Positions 31,694 to 41,378 of a stretch of 64,000 nt of DNA are shown in pieces. Location of the stretch: the NCBI GenBank assembly GCA_018701215.1, contig JABIWH010000039.1, forward strand, positions 192,195-256,194. The letters run 5' to 3'. The translations under genes were made by a program, and so were the position numbers. Positions within the stretch are counted from its first letter, which is position 1. Each line of letters starts with the position of its first letter. The stretch comes from Rhodospirillaceae bacterium (GTDB lineage Bacteria > Pseudomonadota > Alphaproteobacteria > GCA-2731375). The notes below the pieces were generated by a model. That model did no database searches, was not told where the DNA came from, and worked only from the letters and a program-made list of their open reading frames with translations.

Positions 31694-34018
31694 CTAGCCC
31701 GCAGCTTGCAGATTTGCCTGCTGGCTGCCATTGCCGGCATTGCGGACGCGGTCTTGGGGGAAGTGAAGATGCACGACCGTGCCGACATCGGGTTCGCTTT
31801 CAACCGTCAAGCTGCCGCCGTGCAGTTCCATCAAGGCCTTGGATATGGACAGACCCAGTCCCGTACCTTGGTAATTGCGGGTCAAACCTTTATCCACCTG
31901 CGCGAACGGCTGCATGGCTTGGGCGAGCTCTTCCGGCCCCATGCCGATGCCATCATCCTGGATCGATATGGTTAGGCCATTTCCCGCGTCACTTCGCACG
32001 AAGATGTCGACATCCGGTTCCTCGCGTGAAAACTTCATGCCGTTGGAAATAATATTCAACAAGATTTGCCGGAACGCCCGTTCGTCGGCCAACAGGGCGG
32101 GCATCCCCGCCGGTATATCGGCCTGGATATGGCTGCTCTCGGCCGATTTATCGCCGTCGAGAAGGTTTCGGCAGATCTTAATATTGTCCGCAACGGACAG
32201 CTCTGTCTCGGTAAGTGTGTAATTGCCTGCTTCAATTCTGGTCATATCCAAAATATCATTGACGATATTCAACAGCTGCATGCCGTTTTCGTGAATATGG
32301 CCGACATATTCGGTATTCGACGGGTCTCCCAAATCGCCAAAAATGCCCTGCTCCAGGGCCTCGGAAAAGCCGATGATGGCGTTCAGCGGCGTTCGAAGTT
32401 CGTGGCTCATATTGGCCAGGAAAGCGCTCTTCGAGCGGTCGGCGAGTTGGGCATGGTACATGGCCTCCTGCAGGGCAAGTTCGTGCTGCTTGCGCTCCGT
32501 GATATCCACCATGGAACCCGCCATATGGCTGATATTGCCGGTTTTGTCCACATCGCCCCGGCCCCGGCATTCCATCCAGATATAGCTGTCCTCGTCATGG
32601 CGGCGCACTCGGTATTCCTGGTGGAAGACATCCGTATCGCCCTTCATGTATGCCTTCAGGGCAGCATTGGTCGCATCCCGTTCATCGGGATGGATAACGG
32701 AAAGCAAATAAGAAAGGTCGAATTCCGCCAAGGTGCCTTCGGGCATGCCAAGCCATTTCTCAATGTTCGGCGAGGCGAAGATCCGCCCTTCTTCCATGAC
32801 CCACAGACCGGCCGAGGTGCCCTGCAAAACATTGGCCCAGCGGCCTTCCTGGCGGCGTAACTCGGTCTGCGACTGCACCATCTCCGTTGCGTCCGAGGCG
32901 ATGCCGCGATAACCGGTGAAGCGGCCATGCCGGTCCCATAGCGGTTTACCCGAAACACGCGTCCAATGCGGACTGTCGTCGCTGCTCTTGCGCTGGTATA
33001 AGAAGTCGCGAACGGGCAGGCGCGCGTTCATTTGCGTGAGATGACTGCTCCAAGCGGCCGGATCGAAATCCTCATGCACCAGGATGTCTTCCGTCTTTCT
33101 AAGTTGCGATTTGGCCGGAATGCCGATGATCGAGCCGACATTGTTTGAAACATGGATGAAACGCAATTCGGCATCCATTTCCCAGAACCAGTCGCGTCCG
33201 GATTCGGTGAAATCGCCCAGCCGGCGTTCGCTGCTTTCGATACCGCCGTTGATGGCGCGTGCCACTTGCCCGAATTCAAAGGTGCGGGATTCGGGTACCC
33301 GCGTTTTGCGGTCGCCGGCAGCATGACGCTGCACGATCCCGACAATCTTGTTTAGCGGCTGCAATATCTGACGCTGCAACAAGAAATAAGCCAAGCCGAT
33401 ACCGCCGAATACCAGCAGCAGGAAACCGGCGGCCAATTCGGCGCGCAGCACATTGACCGCATCCCGCGTCCCGGCTGGGTCCAATCGCACAATGACCGCG
33501 CTGTGGTATTCCGCCTTCGCGGCCCTGGTTGTATCGGCCGTGGAAGACGCCGGGTCCGTTGCAGGCGCGGCATGGCTGCCTCTATGTTCCCCCAATTGAA
33601 CACGCTCGGCGATTTCGAAATCGCCATTGTCCAACCAATGTCCGGTAAGGGCTTCGCGCCAGTCAATTTTCTGAATTTCCCCGCGCATGCGGCGGGCGTA
33701 GTCCTCCTGTCCGGGCTGCGCTGTCACGACGGTATGCATGGCGCCGTTCTTCTGCCCATGCAGAATGACGCCCACGGCGCGAAAATCCGGCTCATCGCGA
33801 AGGATATGACGCAGCAAATCATCCAGCTCGGCTTCGTCATGGGGTTTCATCAGCACATGATTGGCCACGGTCGTCAGGATTTGGCCACGGGCCGCCAGCT
33901 GTGCCTGGAATTGAGTTGTGACGGAATACTGAATTACCCATAGGCCAACGACGGCCACGATCAAACCGACGGTCAGCATGGGAATCAGAAATTTGCGCCG
34001 CAGCGTCAATTCACGCAC
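31694..34018 (-). CDS. membrane sensor histidine kinase with HAMP and two PAS domains
   Basis: A 774-residue hybrid-less sensor kinase. TM1 is about residues 11-32, followed by a periplasmic sensor region of about 160 residues. TM2 is about 196-216, then a HAMP segment (QILQPLNKIVGIVQRH...), PAS1 (about 275-400), PAS2 (about 405-520) ending DITERKQ, and HisKA with MSHELRTPLNAIIGF (phospho-His539). The HATPase_c domain shows N-box LLNIISNGMKFS (Asn659), G1 DDGIGMG and G2 GTGLGLSISKAL. Start GTG 34018 lacks a strong ribosome binding site. No response regulator gene is adjacent. Signal unknown. Confidence 0.9.
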   Translation of the reverse strand: MRELTLRRKFLIPMLTVGLIVAVVGLWVIQYSVTTQFQAQLAARGQILTTVANHVLMKPHDEAELDDLLRHILRDEPDFRAVGVILHGQKNGAMHTVVTAQPGQEDYARRMRGEIQKIDWREALTGHWLDNGDFEIAERVQLGEHRGSHAAPATDPASSTADTTRAAKAEYHSAVIVRLDPAGTRDAVNVLRAELAAGFLLLVFGGIGLAYFLLQRQILQPLNKIVGIVQRHAAGDRKTRVPESRTFEFGQVARAINGGIESSERRLGDFTESGRDWFWEMDAELRFIHVSNNVGSIIGIPAKSQLRKTEDILVHEDFDPAAWSSHLTQMNARLPVRDFLYQRKSSDDSPHWTRVSGKPLWDRHGRFTGYRGIASDATEMVQSQTELRRQEGRWANVLQGTSAGLWVMEEGRIFASPNIEKWLGMPEGTLAEFDLSYLLSVIHPDERDATNAALKAYMKGDTDVFHQEYRVRRHDEDSYIWMECRGRGDVDKTGNISHMAGSMVDITERKQHELALQEAMYHAQLADRSKSAFLANMSHELRTPLNAIIGFSEALEQGIFGDLGDPSNTEYVGHIHENGMQLLNIVNDILDMTRIEAGNYTLTETELSVADNIKICRNLLDGDKSAESSHIQADIPAGMPALLADERAFRQILLNIISNGMKFSREEPDVDIFVRSDAGNGLTISIQDDGIGMGPEELAQAMQPFAQVDKGLTRNYQGTGLGLSISKALMELHGGSLTVESEPDVGTVVHLHFPQDRVRNAGNGSQQANLQAAG

Positions 34019-34132
34019 ATGTAATCCAATCAGAAAAGATCGAGCAAGCGTGTAATTACGCTGTCGGATCCCTAATCAATCCAATTGGCAATATTGCGGC
34101 TTCGATGCTTAAAGTTGCGTTAATTCAAATTA

Positions 34133-36043
34133 TTAAGTGCCTGGAGCGGTTTCCGCGTAGCCAATGGCCTGCAAAGCCTCGGTAATCTCGTCCAAAATCA
34201 CCGGGTCTTCGATGGTCGCGGGCATTTTCCATTCCTTGCCGTCGGCAATGGCGCCGATGGTGCCGCGCAGGATCTTACCCGAGCGGGTTTTCGGCAGGCG
34301 GGCCACCACGGTGCAGGTCTTGAACGCGGCCACGGGACCGATTTCCGCCCGTACCTTGGCCACCAGTTCCTGGCAGATCGTTGCCTGGTCCCTGTCCACG
34401 CCGGCCTTGAGCACGACAAAACCCACCGGGGCCTGTCCTTTCAGGCTGTCAGCGACACCGACCACGGCGCATTCGGCGACATCGGCGTGACCGGCCAGAA
34501 CTTCCTCCATGCCGCCGGTCGAGAGGCGGTGGCCGGCGACGTTGATGATATCGTCGGTGCGGGACATGATGTAAAGGTAGCCGTCCTCGTCCTGATAACC
34601 GGCATCGGCGGTCTTATAATAGCCGGGAAATTCCGCCATATAGGATTCTACATAACGGTCATCGGCCTGCCACAGGGTGGGCAGGCAACCGGGCGGCAAG
34701 GGCATTTTGACCACGATGGCGCCAGTCTCGCCGCGTGGAATCTCGTTGCAGCTTTCATCCACCACCCGGACGTCATAGCCAGGCACCGCCTTGGTCGGCG
34801 AGCCGTATTTCACTGGCAGGGGGCCCAGACCCATGCAGTTGGAGGCGATGGGCCAGCCGGTTTCGGTTTGCCACCAATGATCGATCACCGGTTTTTTCAG
34901 CTGCTGTTCGGCCCATTGAATGGTGTCGGGATCGGCCCGTTCGCCGGCCAAAAACAGCGTACGGAATTTCGACAGATCGTATTTTGACAACAGCGCCCCA
35001 TCGGGGTCGTCGCGCCGGATGGCGCGAAAGGCCGTCGGTGCGGTAAATAATGCGACGCAATTGTGCTGTTGGATCACCCGCCAGAATACGCCCGCATCCG
35101 GCGTGCCCACCGGCTTGCCTTCGAACAGAATAGTCGTGGCGCCATGGAACAGCGGTGCATAGACAATGTAGGAATGGCCGACCACCCAGCCCACGTCCGA
35201 GGCCGACCACCAGACTTCGCCCGGGTCTACGTCATAGATATTCTTCATCGACCATTTCAAGGCAACCAGATGCCCGCCGTTGTCGCGCACCACGCCCTTT
35301 GGAATGCCCGTGGTGCCGGAGGTGTAGAGGATATACAACGGATCCGTGGCCAGCACGGGCACGCAATCGGCGGGCTGTGCCCCGGCCATGACATCGTTCC
35401 AATCATGATCCCGGCCTGCGATCAGCGTTGCGGTTTCCTGTTCCCGTTGCAGGATAACGCAGGCGTCGGGATCGTGGCTGGAGAGCTCGATGGCGCCGTC
35501 CAGCAATGGTTTGTAGGGGATGACGCGGCCCGGCTCGATCCCGCAGGAGGCCGAGATGATCACTTTCGGGCGGCAGTCATCGATGCGGGTGGCCAGCTCG
35601 TTCGGGGCGAAGCCGCCAAAGACAACCGAATGCACGGCGCCGATGCGGGCGCAGGCCAGCATGGCGACCATGGTTTCGGGCACCATGGGCATATAGATGA
35701 TCACCCTGTCGCCCTTGTCCACGCCCAAACCCCGCAGCATGCCGGCGCATTGGGCGACCTGTGCCTTCAATTCGTTGTAGCTGATGATGCGCCCGCTGTC
35801 GGTAATGGGCGAATCGTAGATGATTGCCGCCTGCGTGCCGCGCCCGGCCTCTACATGGCGGTCGACGGCGTTGTAGCAGGTGTTGGTCTGGGCCCCGGGG
35901 AACCAGCGGTAAAACGGCGGCTTGCTATCATCCAGGACCTTGTCCCAGGTCTTGATCCAATGAATATCCTGGGCCGCCTCGGCCCAAAACGCGGTTGGGT
36001 CATTCTGCCAGGCGGCATATGTTTCATCGTATCCATGGGCCAT
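34133..36043 (-). CDS. prpE: propionyl-CoA synthetase (acetyl-CoA synthetase family)
   Basis: A 636-residue AMP-forming acyl-CoA synthetase. The P-loop-like motif is ILYTSGTTGIPKGVVRDNGGH. The PrpE-typical HWWQTETGWPI, the hinge region YLYIMSRTDDIINVAGHRLSTGGMEE, and the C-terminal adenylation lysine in KTRSGKILRGTI are all present. The N-terminal ACAS_N segment YDETYAAWQNDPTAFWAEAA is standard. ATG 36043 has AAGGA upstream; ATG 36070 would add nine residues. It activates propionate (or acetate) to the CoA ester for the methylcitrate or methylmalonyl pathway; those genes are not in the window. Confidence 0.9.
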   Translation of the reverse strand: MAHGYDETYAAWQNDPTAFWAEAAQDIHWIKTWDKVLDDSKPPFYRWFPGAQTNTCYNAVDRHVEAGRGTQAAIIYDSPITDSGRIISYNELKAQVAQCAGMLRGLGVDKGDRVIIYMPMVPETMVAMLACARIGAVHSVVFGGFAPNELATRIDDCRPKVIISASCGIEPGRVIPYKPLLDGAIELSSHDPDACVILQREQETATLIAGRDHDWNDVMAGAQPADCVPVLATDPLYILYTSGTTGIPKGVVRDNGGHLVALKWSMKNIYDVDPGEVWWSASDVGWVVGHSYIVYAPLFHGATTILFEGKPVGTPDAGVFWRVIQQHNCVALFTAPTAFRAIRRDDPDGALLSKYDLSKFRTLFLAGERADPDTIQWAEQQLKKPVIDHWWQTETGWPIASNCMGLGPLPVKYGSPTKAVPGYDVRVVDESCNEIPRGETGAIVVKMPLPPGCLPTLWQADDRYVESYMAEFPGYYKTADAGYQDEDGYLYIMSRTDDIINVAGHRLSTGGMEEVLAGHADVAECAVVGVADSLKGQAPVGFVVLKAGVDRDQATICQELVAKVRAEIGPVAAFKTCTVVARLPKTRSGKILRGTIGAIADGKEWKMPATIEDPVILDEITEALQAIGYAETAPGT

Positions 36044-36090
36044 GGTGATATCCTTCGAAATCTTCGTCATGCTCTACTGTCTTACCTATT

Positions 36091-37488
36091 ATGAAGGTGC
36101 AACCTGGGCAAGTCATGATCGATAACAATAGCGTTGCCGAAAACAGGGTGCCGGTGATCGAGGCGGCACTGCGGGCCGAGGAACTGGCGGGGCTGCGCCT
36201 GGCGACCCAAGCCCGCGCGGGCGCCATGCTGGCCATCACGGCCATGATCATGATCCTGCAGCCTTGGCCTTACAACGCCGCCAACGGCGGTATGATGTTG
36301 TTGTTCGCTGGCCTGGGCGGGCTGCATTATGCGGTTATGGTTAGGTCGCGGAGTGCCTGGCCCGGTTACCTCTTTCCCAGCCTTGATGTGATCTTCTATG
36401 TGGTGATGCTGTTCGTCATCAATCCGGCGATGTGGCCGGGCTTGCGGCCGGAAGTTCTCTATTTCTACGGCTCGGCGCCGTTCCTGATGGTGCTAATGGC
36501 GACGACGGCGTTGTCATATGCGGTCCGGCCATTGTTGTGGTTCGGTGCGTTCGCGGCCGCGGTCTGGCTTGGCTCGCTGGTCTGGATGGCACAGCAACCG
36601 GGAACCATTGCAATTATGGGTCAGGCACTGCGCGGTGGCGCGGCGCAGCCCCCAGGCCTGCATATCGATATAAAGTCGGTGATGTTCGTGGCAATTCCGC
36701 GCATCGTCGAGGCCTGCTACTTCCTGCTTGGCGCCACGGTGTTGGCGGTGGTGGTCTGGCGCTCCCGCCGCCTGGTTGCCCGCCAGGCCGCCGCCATGCG
36801 CGAACGGACCAATCTGGCGCGCTATTTTTCGCCCAATATGGTCGAGGAACTGGCCAGCACGGACGAGCCCCTGGGCGCCGTTCGCCAACAGGATGTCGCC
36901 GTCCTGTTCATTGATATTGTCGGCTTTACGGCCTTGTCCGAGGATCTGCCCCCTGAACAGGTGATCGATTTGTTGCGTGATTTCCATGGCCGCATGGCGG
37001 CAACGATTTTTGCCCACGGCGGTACCATCGACAAGTATCTCGGCGATGGCCTGATGGCCACGTTCGGTACGCCCTGGCCTGGCGAACGGGATGCGGCGGA
37101 CGCCCTGGCCTGCAGCGTTGCCATGGAAAACGAGCTAGGGCAGTGGAACGAAGCGCGCCGGGACCTGGGCCTGGATACGGTGGAGGCCGGCATCGGCATC
37201 CATTGCGGTCCGGTAGTGGTCGGTGACATGGGCGGCGAAGGGGCGCTGGAGTTCGCCGTCATCGGCGATACGGTGAATGTTGCCGCCCGCTTGGAAGCTT
37301 TGAGCCGTGGTTTGGGCGCGGACATCGTCATCAGCGCCGATTTGGCCGCCGCCGCCCGGGCGCAGGGCGGCGCCGCCAATCTGGACGCCTTTCAAACCGC
37401 GCCGTCCCAGACCTTGCGCAACCGGGCCCAGCCAGTGGACCTGTTGTGCCGTCCGCGCTCAGGCCTCGGGGACGTAGAGCGGGGGTAG
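36091..37488 (+). CDS. membrane-anchored class III adenylate/guanylate cyclase
   Basis: A 465-residue protein: six hydrophobic helices in residues about 40-245, then a cytoplasmic cyclase homology domain (about 265-440). Catalytic-domain signatures: VAVLFIDIVGFTALSEDL (first metal Asp), GGTIDKYLGDGLMATFG (second metal Asp), and GDTVNVAARLEALSR. A linker with NLARYFSPNMVEELA, common to this subgroup, precedes the domain. Start ATG 36091 or ATG 36115 (MIDNN, with GGG nearby). Produces cAMP or cGMP; base preference was not determined. Its last 30 bases overlap the convergent thioesterase gene. Confidence 0.87.
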   Translation: MKVQPGQVMIDNNSVAENRVPVIEAALRAEELAGLRLATQARAGAMLAITAMIMILQPWPYNAANGGMMLLFAGLGGLHYAVMVRSRSAWPGYLFPSLDVIFYVVMLFVINPAMWPGLRPEVLYFYGSAPFLMVLMATTALSYAVRPLLWFGAFAAAVWLGSLVWMAQQPGTIAIMGQALRGGAAQPPGLHIDIKSVMFVAIPRIVEACYFLLGATVLAVVVWRSRRLVARQAAAMRERTNLARYFSPNMVEELASTDEPLGAVRQQDVAVLFIDIVGFTALSEDLPPEQVIDLLRDFHGRMAATIFAHGGTIDKYLGDGLMATFGTPWPGERDAADALACSVAMENELGQWNEARRDLGLDTVEAGIGIHCGPVVVGDMGGEGALEFAVIGDTVNVAARLEALSRGLGADIVISADLAAAARAQGGAANLDAFQTAPSQTLRNRAQPVDLLCRPRSGLGDVERG

Positions 37489-37932
37489 GCTGCCGGTAAT
37501 ATCGAAATCGTCCAGGTTTCTTGGCACTTTCAACACCGCGTTGGCGCGCAAGACAATCTCGCCATCGGCCAGCAGGCGCCCTTCGGCGAAAACCAGGCTG
37601 CGGGTTTGCTTGACCACGCTGCCGTGGGCCTCGACCCACTGTCCGTCCATCACCGAAGCGACGAAATCAGAGGTCATGGTGACCGTGACCAGAAAGCCGG
37701 GAATGCCGGTTTCCACATTGGCGTTGAAACCCAATTCGATATCCATCAGCGTGAACAGCATACCGCCATGGCAGATCTTTGCCGCGTTGACATGCTTCTC
37801 GCCGCAACGAAAGCCGAACACCACCTTGTCGCCAAGGTTCTTGAGAAACAATGGCCCCACCGTGCCATAGTAGTATCTCTCCGCTTCCCAAGGGTGAAAA
37901 CCGGGCGGGGGATTGTACGCTTCGAAAGACAT
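37459..37932 (-). CDS. PaaI-like hotdog thioesterase
   Basis: A 157-residue hotdog-fold protein. The family motif AAKICHGGMLFTLMDIELGF (HGG with acidic residue in the central helix) is typical of 4HBT/PaaI thioesterases, followed by VTVTMTSDFVASV and AHGSVVKQTRSLVFAEGRLL. ATG 37932 (MSFEAYNPP) is preceded by AGG at moderate distance. The 3' end overlaps the cyclase gene by 30 bases. Probably hydrolyses an acyl-CoA; substrate not determinable. Confidence 0.83.
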   Translation of the reverse strand: MSFEAYNPPPGFHPWEAERYYYGTVGPLFLKNLGDKVVFGFRCGEKHVNAAKICHGGMLFTLMDIELGFNANVETGIPGFLVTVTMTSDFVASVMDGQWVEAHGSVVKQTRSLVFAEGRLLADGEIVLRANAVLKVPRNLDDFDITGSLPPLYVPEA

Positions 37933-38037
37933 GAGCAAACCTGACAATGTGATACCAAGTTGGCGAACCTAACGGCTTGGCCTTAATCGGCATAGAGAGA
38001 ATATGATGCTGGATGATTCTGTGCGGGAAGACCATCC

Positions 38038-39366
38038 GTGACCATTAACGCGACCGACAGCGTCACCGATAATGTCACATTGGGTAGCGCCTATCGGTTC
38101 TTCGTGCCGTTGATCCTGATGACCGAGCTCAACATGATCTCGAAATCGGTGATCAATGCGGCCCTGGCACGTTCGCCGGACCAGAACGTCACCCTGGCGG
38201 CGTTCCACGTGGCCTTCACGCTTTATTTTGCCATTTCCTCCTCCACCGAAGTGTGCTCCCTGATCACCCTGGCTTATCTGAAATCCAAGCGCGCCCTGCG
38301 GCCCCTGGTGCGCTTCATGACCGTGATCGTGGCTATTCCCTGGGCCGTGGCCCAGGCGTTGGCCTTCACCTCATTGGGCGATTGGGCCTTCGGCGGGATG
38401 TTCGGTGGCTCCGAGGCCGTGGTGGTCCAGGCCAAGACGGCGGTTTTTCTGCTCTCGTTCTCCGCCCCGGTACTGTTGGTACGTTCGATCTGTTTCGGTC
38501 TGATTTTGATGCGCCAGAAGACCATGTTCATCACCTACGCCACCTCGATCCGGCTGATCTCGCTGGCAGGATCGCTGTTCGTGCTGCCGAGGTTTCTCGA
38601 CGGTGCCGCCGTTGGCGCCGCCGCCTTGCTGACTTGCATGACCATCGAAACCATGGTGGCAATTTTCTTTGCGCGGAAGCTGTATCGAGACCTGCCCAGC
38701 GGTGACGAGGCGGGCGGGGTCACACCGCCGGGCTTCGCGCGTCAATGGCGCTTTTCCTGGCCGTTGATGCTGAACACTTCGTCAGAAATGGGCGTGATCA
38801 CGGCGATCAGCATTTTTCTCGGCCTGTTGGCGAACCCGGATTTGGCGCTGGCCGCCTTCAATATCGTGTACGGTCTGGTCAGCCTGCTGATGAGCCCCAT
38901 GCGCAACCTGCTGCAAACCGCGCAGACTCTGGTCAAAAAGCTGTCCGACCGCCGGCCATTGTTCATCTTTGCCCTGCATCTGATTGGCTTTTTTGGCTTG
39001 CTGGGCTTCGTACTGTTTCACACCCCCCTTGAAGAACTGATTCTGGTCGATGCCATGGGCCTTCGGGAGGAGTTGCAGGCCTACTGCGCACCTGCGTTGA
39101 AGCTGGCCTTTCTGATGTCGGCGGCCTGGGCCTATTCGGCGCTCTATCGCGGCTTGCTCGCGGGCGCCCAGAATACCACCATGCTGGCGGTCAGCGGCCT
39201 GTCCAGGATTGCCGTCGCCGTGGTGGTTTGCGCGTTGGGCCTGGCCTTCGCCTCGGCCAACGGCGCGATTATCGGCCTGATCGGCTGGATGGCCGGCTAC
39301 GGCTTGGAGATCGCCTTGCTGGCCCTGCAATTGCGCCGTCTGGATTTACGCCGAATTAACTTGTGA
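38038..39366 (+). CDS. ANKH/MATE-like multi-helix transporter
   Basis: A 442-residue protein with about 12 helices. The N-terminal block FFVPLILMTELNMISKSVINAALARSP and LAAFHVAFTLYFAISSSTEV resembles bacterial homologues of the progressive ankylosis protein ANKH, in the MATE/MOP superfamily. A second block occurs near WPLMLNTSSEMGVITAISIFLG. The start is GTG 38038 after GGGAAG. Bacterial ANKH homologues are poorly characterised; export of pyrophosphate/citrate is known for the vertebrate protein only. Divergent from the thioesterase. Confidence 0.65.
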   Translation: MTINATDSVTDNVTLGSAYRFFVPLILMTELNMISKSVINAALARSPDQNVTLAAFHVAFTLYFAISSSTEVCSLITLAYLKSKRALRPLVRFMTVIVAIPWAVAQALAFTSLGDWAFGGMFGGSEAVVVQAKTAVFLLSFSAPVLLVRSICFGLILMRQKTMFITYATSIRLISLAGSLFVLPRFLDGAAVGAAALLTCMTIETMVAIFFARKLYRDLPSGDEAGGVTPPGFARQWRFSWPLMLNTSSEMGVITAISIFLGLLANPDLALAAFNIVYGLVSLLMSPMRNLLQTAQTLVKKLSDRRPLFIFALHLIGFFGLLGFVLFHTPLEELILVDAMGLREELQAYCAPALKLAFLMSAAWAYSALYRGLLAGAQNTTMLAVSGLSRIAVAVVVCALGLAFASANGAIIGLIGWMAGYGLEIALLALQLRRLDLRRINL

Positions 39367-39478
39367 CCCTTAACACTGGACGGCGGCCTCGGCTCGGTGT
39401 ATGTCTGCGCCGCGCTGGATGCTTTGAGCCTGGCCCACCCCTAATTTTGCGATTTTATTTTGAGATTGTGACTAAGCT

Positions 39479-41302
39479 ATGCCGCTTCGCAATATTGCTA
39501 TCATTGCCCACGTTGATCACGGTAAGACCACCCTGGTGGATGCCCTGTTTCGCCAGTCGGGTACTTTCAGGGCCAACCAGCAGATTGCTGAGCGGGCCAT
39601 GGACTCCAATGATCTGGAGCGCGAACGCGGCATCACGATTTTGTCCAAGTGCACCTCCATCGAATGGCAGGACACCCGCATCAATATCGTTGATACGCCG
39701 GGCCATGCGGATTTCGGCGGCGAGGTCGAACGGATCTTGAAAATGGTCGATGGCGTCGTCCTTTTGGTTGATGCCGCCGAGGGCCCCATGCCGCAAACCA
39801 AGTTCGTTACCGGCAAGGCGCTGGCGCTCGGTCTGCGGCCCATCGTGATAATCAACAAGATCGACCGTGGCGATGCCCGCCCCGACGAGGTGCTGGACGA
39901 GGTCTTCGATCTGTTCACCGCGTTGGAGGCCAACGAAGATCAGCTCGACTTTCCTTATCTCTATGCGGTTGGCCGGGATGGCTGGGCCAGCGATGATGCC
40001 GCCGCCACCGGCGGTGATCTGACACCGTTGTTCGAGCTGCTGCTGCGCCATGTGCCGACGCCGAAGGTGGACAAGGATGCGCCGTTCTCGATGATCGCCA
40101 CCTTGCTGGATGCTGATCCGTATCTGGGCCGGGTCCTCACGGGCCGGGTCGAGTCCGGCCGCCTCTCTCACAACGACACTATCCGTGCTCTGCGCGATGA
40201 CGGCAGCGTGGTGGAAAATACCCGCGTGACCAAATTGCTGGCCTTTCGCGGCTTGGACCGAGTGCCCGTCGACGAGGTTGCGGCGGGCGATATCATCGCC
40301 ATTGCCGGTTTGAAAACCGCCACCGTCGCCGACACCATTGCCGATCCAGTGATTACTGTACCCATCAAGGCGCCGCCCATCGATCCGCCGACCTTGGCCA
40401 TGACTTTCTCCATCAATGACTCGCCGCTGGCGGGCCGGGATGGCTCGAAAGTACAAAGTCGGGTGATCCGTGACCGCCTGCTCTCGGAAGCGGAAGGCAA
40501 CGTGGCCATCAAGATCTCCGAGACCGGCGAAAAAGACGCATTCGAGGTCGCGGGCCGGGGCGAGTTGCAATTGGGTGTGTTGATCGAGACCATGCGCCGG
40601 GAAGGCTTCGAGCTGACCATCGGCCGCCCCCGCGTGCTCTACCGCTCCGATCCCCAGACCGGCCAGCGCATGGAGCCGATCGAAGAGGTTTCAATTGACG
40701 TTGATGATGAATTTACCGGCGTCGTGGTCGAGAAGATGGCCGAGCGCAAGGGCGAGATGACCGATATGCGGCCCTTTGGCATTGGCCGTACGCGCATTAC
40801 CTTCCTCGCACCCTCGCGGGGCTTGATCGGCTATCACGGCGAATTCCTTACCGATACCCGTGGCACCGGTATCATGCACCGGCTGTATCACAGCTATGCC
40901 CCCTACAAGGGTTCGATCCAAGGCCGTAGCCGCGGCGCCATTGTTTCCGGCCAGGCCGGCGCCGCCGTGCCCTTTGCCCTGTGGCACCTGGAAGAACGCG
41001 GTGTATTGTTTATCGGCGGTGGCGAACAGGTCTATCCGGGCATGGTGATTGGTGAAAATGCCAAGCCGTCGGATCTGGAAGTGAACCCATTGAAGGCCAA
41101 GCAGCTGACCAACATTCGCGCCTCGGGCAAGGATGACGCAATCCGCCTGACCACACCGCGCAAAATGAGCCTGGAGCAGGCCATCGCCTATATTGGTGAT
41201 GACGAGGTGGTCGAGGTGACCCCCAACCATATCCGCCTGCGCAAGGCGACCTTGGATCCGCACCAACGCAAACGGGAACGCCGCGCCGCGATGGCGAGTT
41301 AA
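39479..41302 (+). CDS. typA: ribosome-associated GTPase TypA/BipA
   Basis: A 607-residue translational GTPase. G1 is AHVDHGKTTLVDALF, G2 ERGITILSK, G3 DTPGHADFGGEVERIL, G4 INKIDRGDARPDEV. The C-terminal half shows EPIEEVSIDVDDEFTGVVVEKM and LTDTRGTGIMHRLYHSYAPYKG, both diagnostic of TypA/BipA. Length is normal. It acts in 50S assembly and stress or cold adaptation. No strong ribosome binding site is seen before ATG 39479. Confidence 0.96.
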   Translation: MPLRNIAIIAHVDHGKTTLVDALFRQSGTFRANQQIAERAMDSNDLERERGITILSKCTSIEWQDTRINIVDTPGHADFGGEVERILKMVDGVVLLVDAAEGPMPQTKFVTGKALALGLRPIVIINKIDRGDARPDEVLDEVFDLFTALEANEDQLDFPYLYAVGRDGWASDDAAATGGDLTPLFELLLRHVPTPKVDKDAPFSMIATLLDADPYLGRVLTGRVESGRLSHNDTIRALRDDGSVVENTRVTKLLAFRGLDRVPVDEVAAGDIIAIAGLKTATVADTIADPVITVPIKAPPIDPPTLAMTFSINDSPLAGRDGSKVQSRVIRDRLLSEAEGNVAIKISETGEKDAFEVAGRGELQLGVLIETMRREGFELTIGRPRVLYRSDPQTGQRMEPIEEVSIDVDDEFTGVVVEKMAERKGEMTDMRPFGIGRTRITFLAPSRGLIGYHGEFLTDTRGTGIMHRLYHSYAPYKGSIQGRSRGAIVSGQAGAAVPFALWHLEERGVLFIGGGEQVYPGMVIGENAKPSDLEVNPLKAKQLTNIRASGKDDAIRLTTPRKMSLEQAIAYIGDDEVVEVTPNHIRLRKATLDPHQRKRERRAAMAS

Positions 41303-41378
41303 AGCGTTTTCGATATTGCGGAGATAGCCTAGGCCGCGACGGCGGCCCGGTGCGCATTTGCGTCAGCGAAATGACTAG

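Noticed and set aside
35063..36094. 343-residue open frame opposite prpE
   Set aside because: Mirror of a well-conserved acyl-CoA synthetase; no family resemblance.
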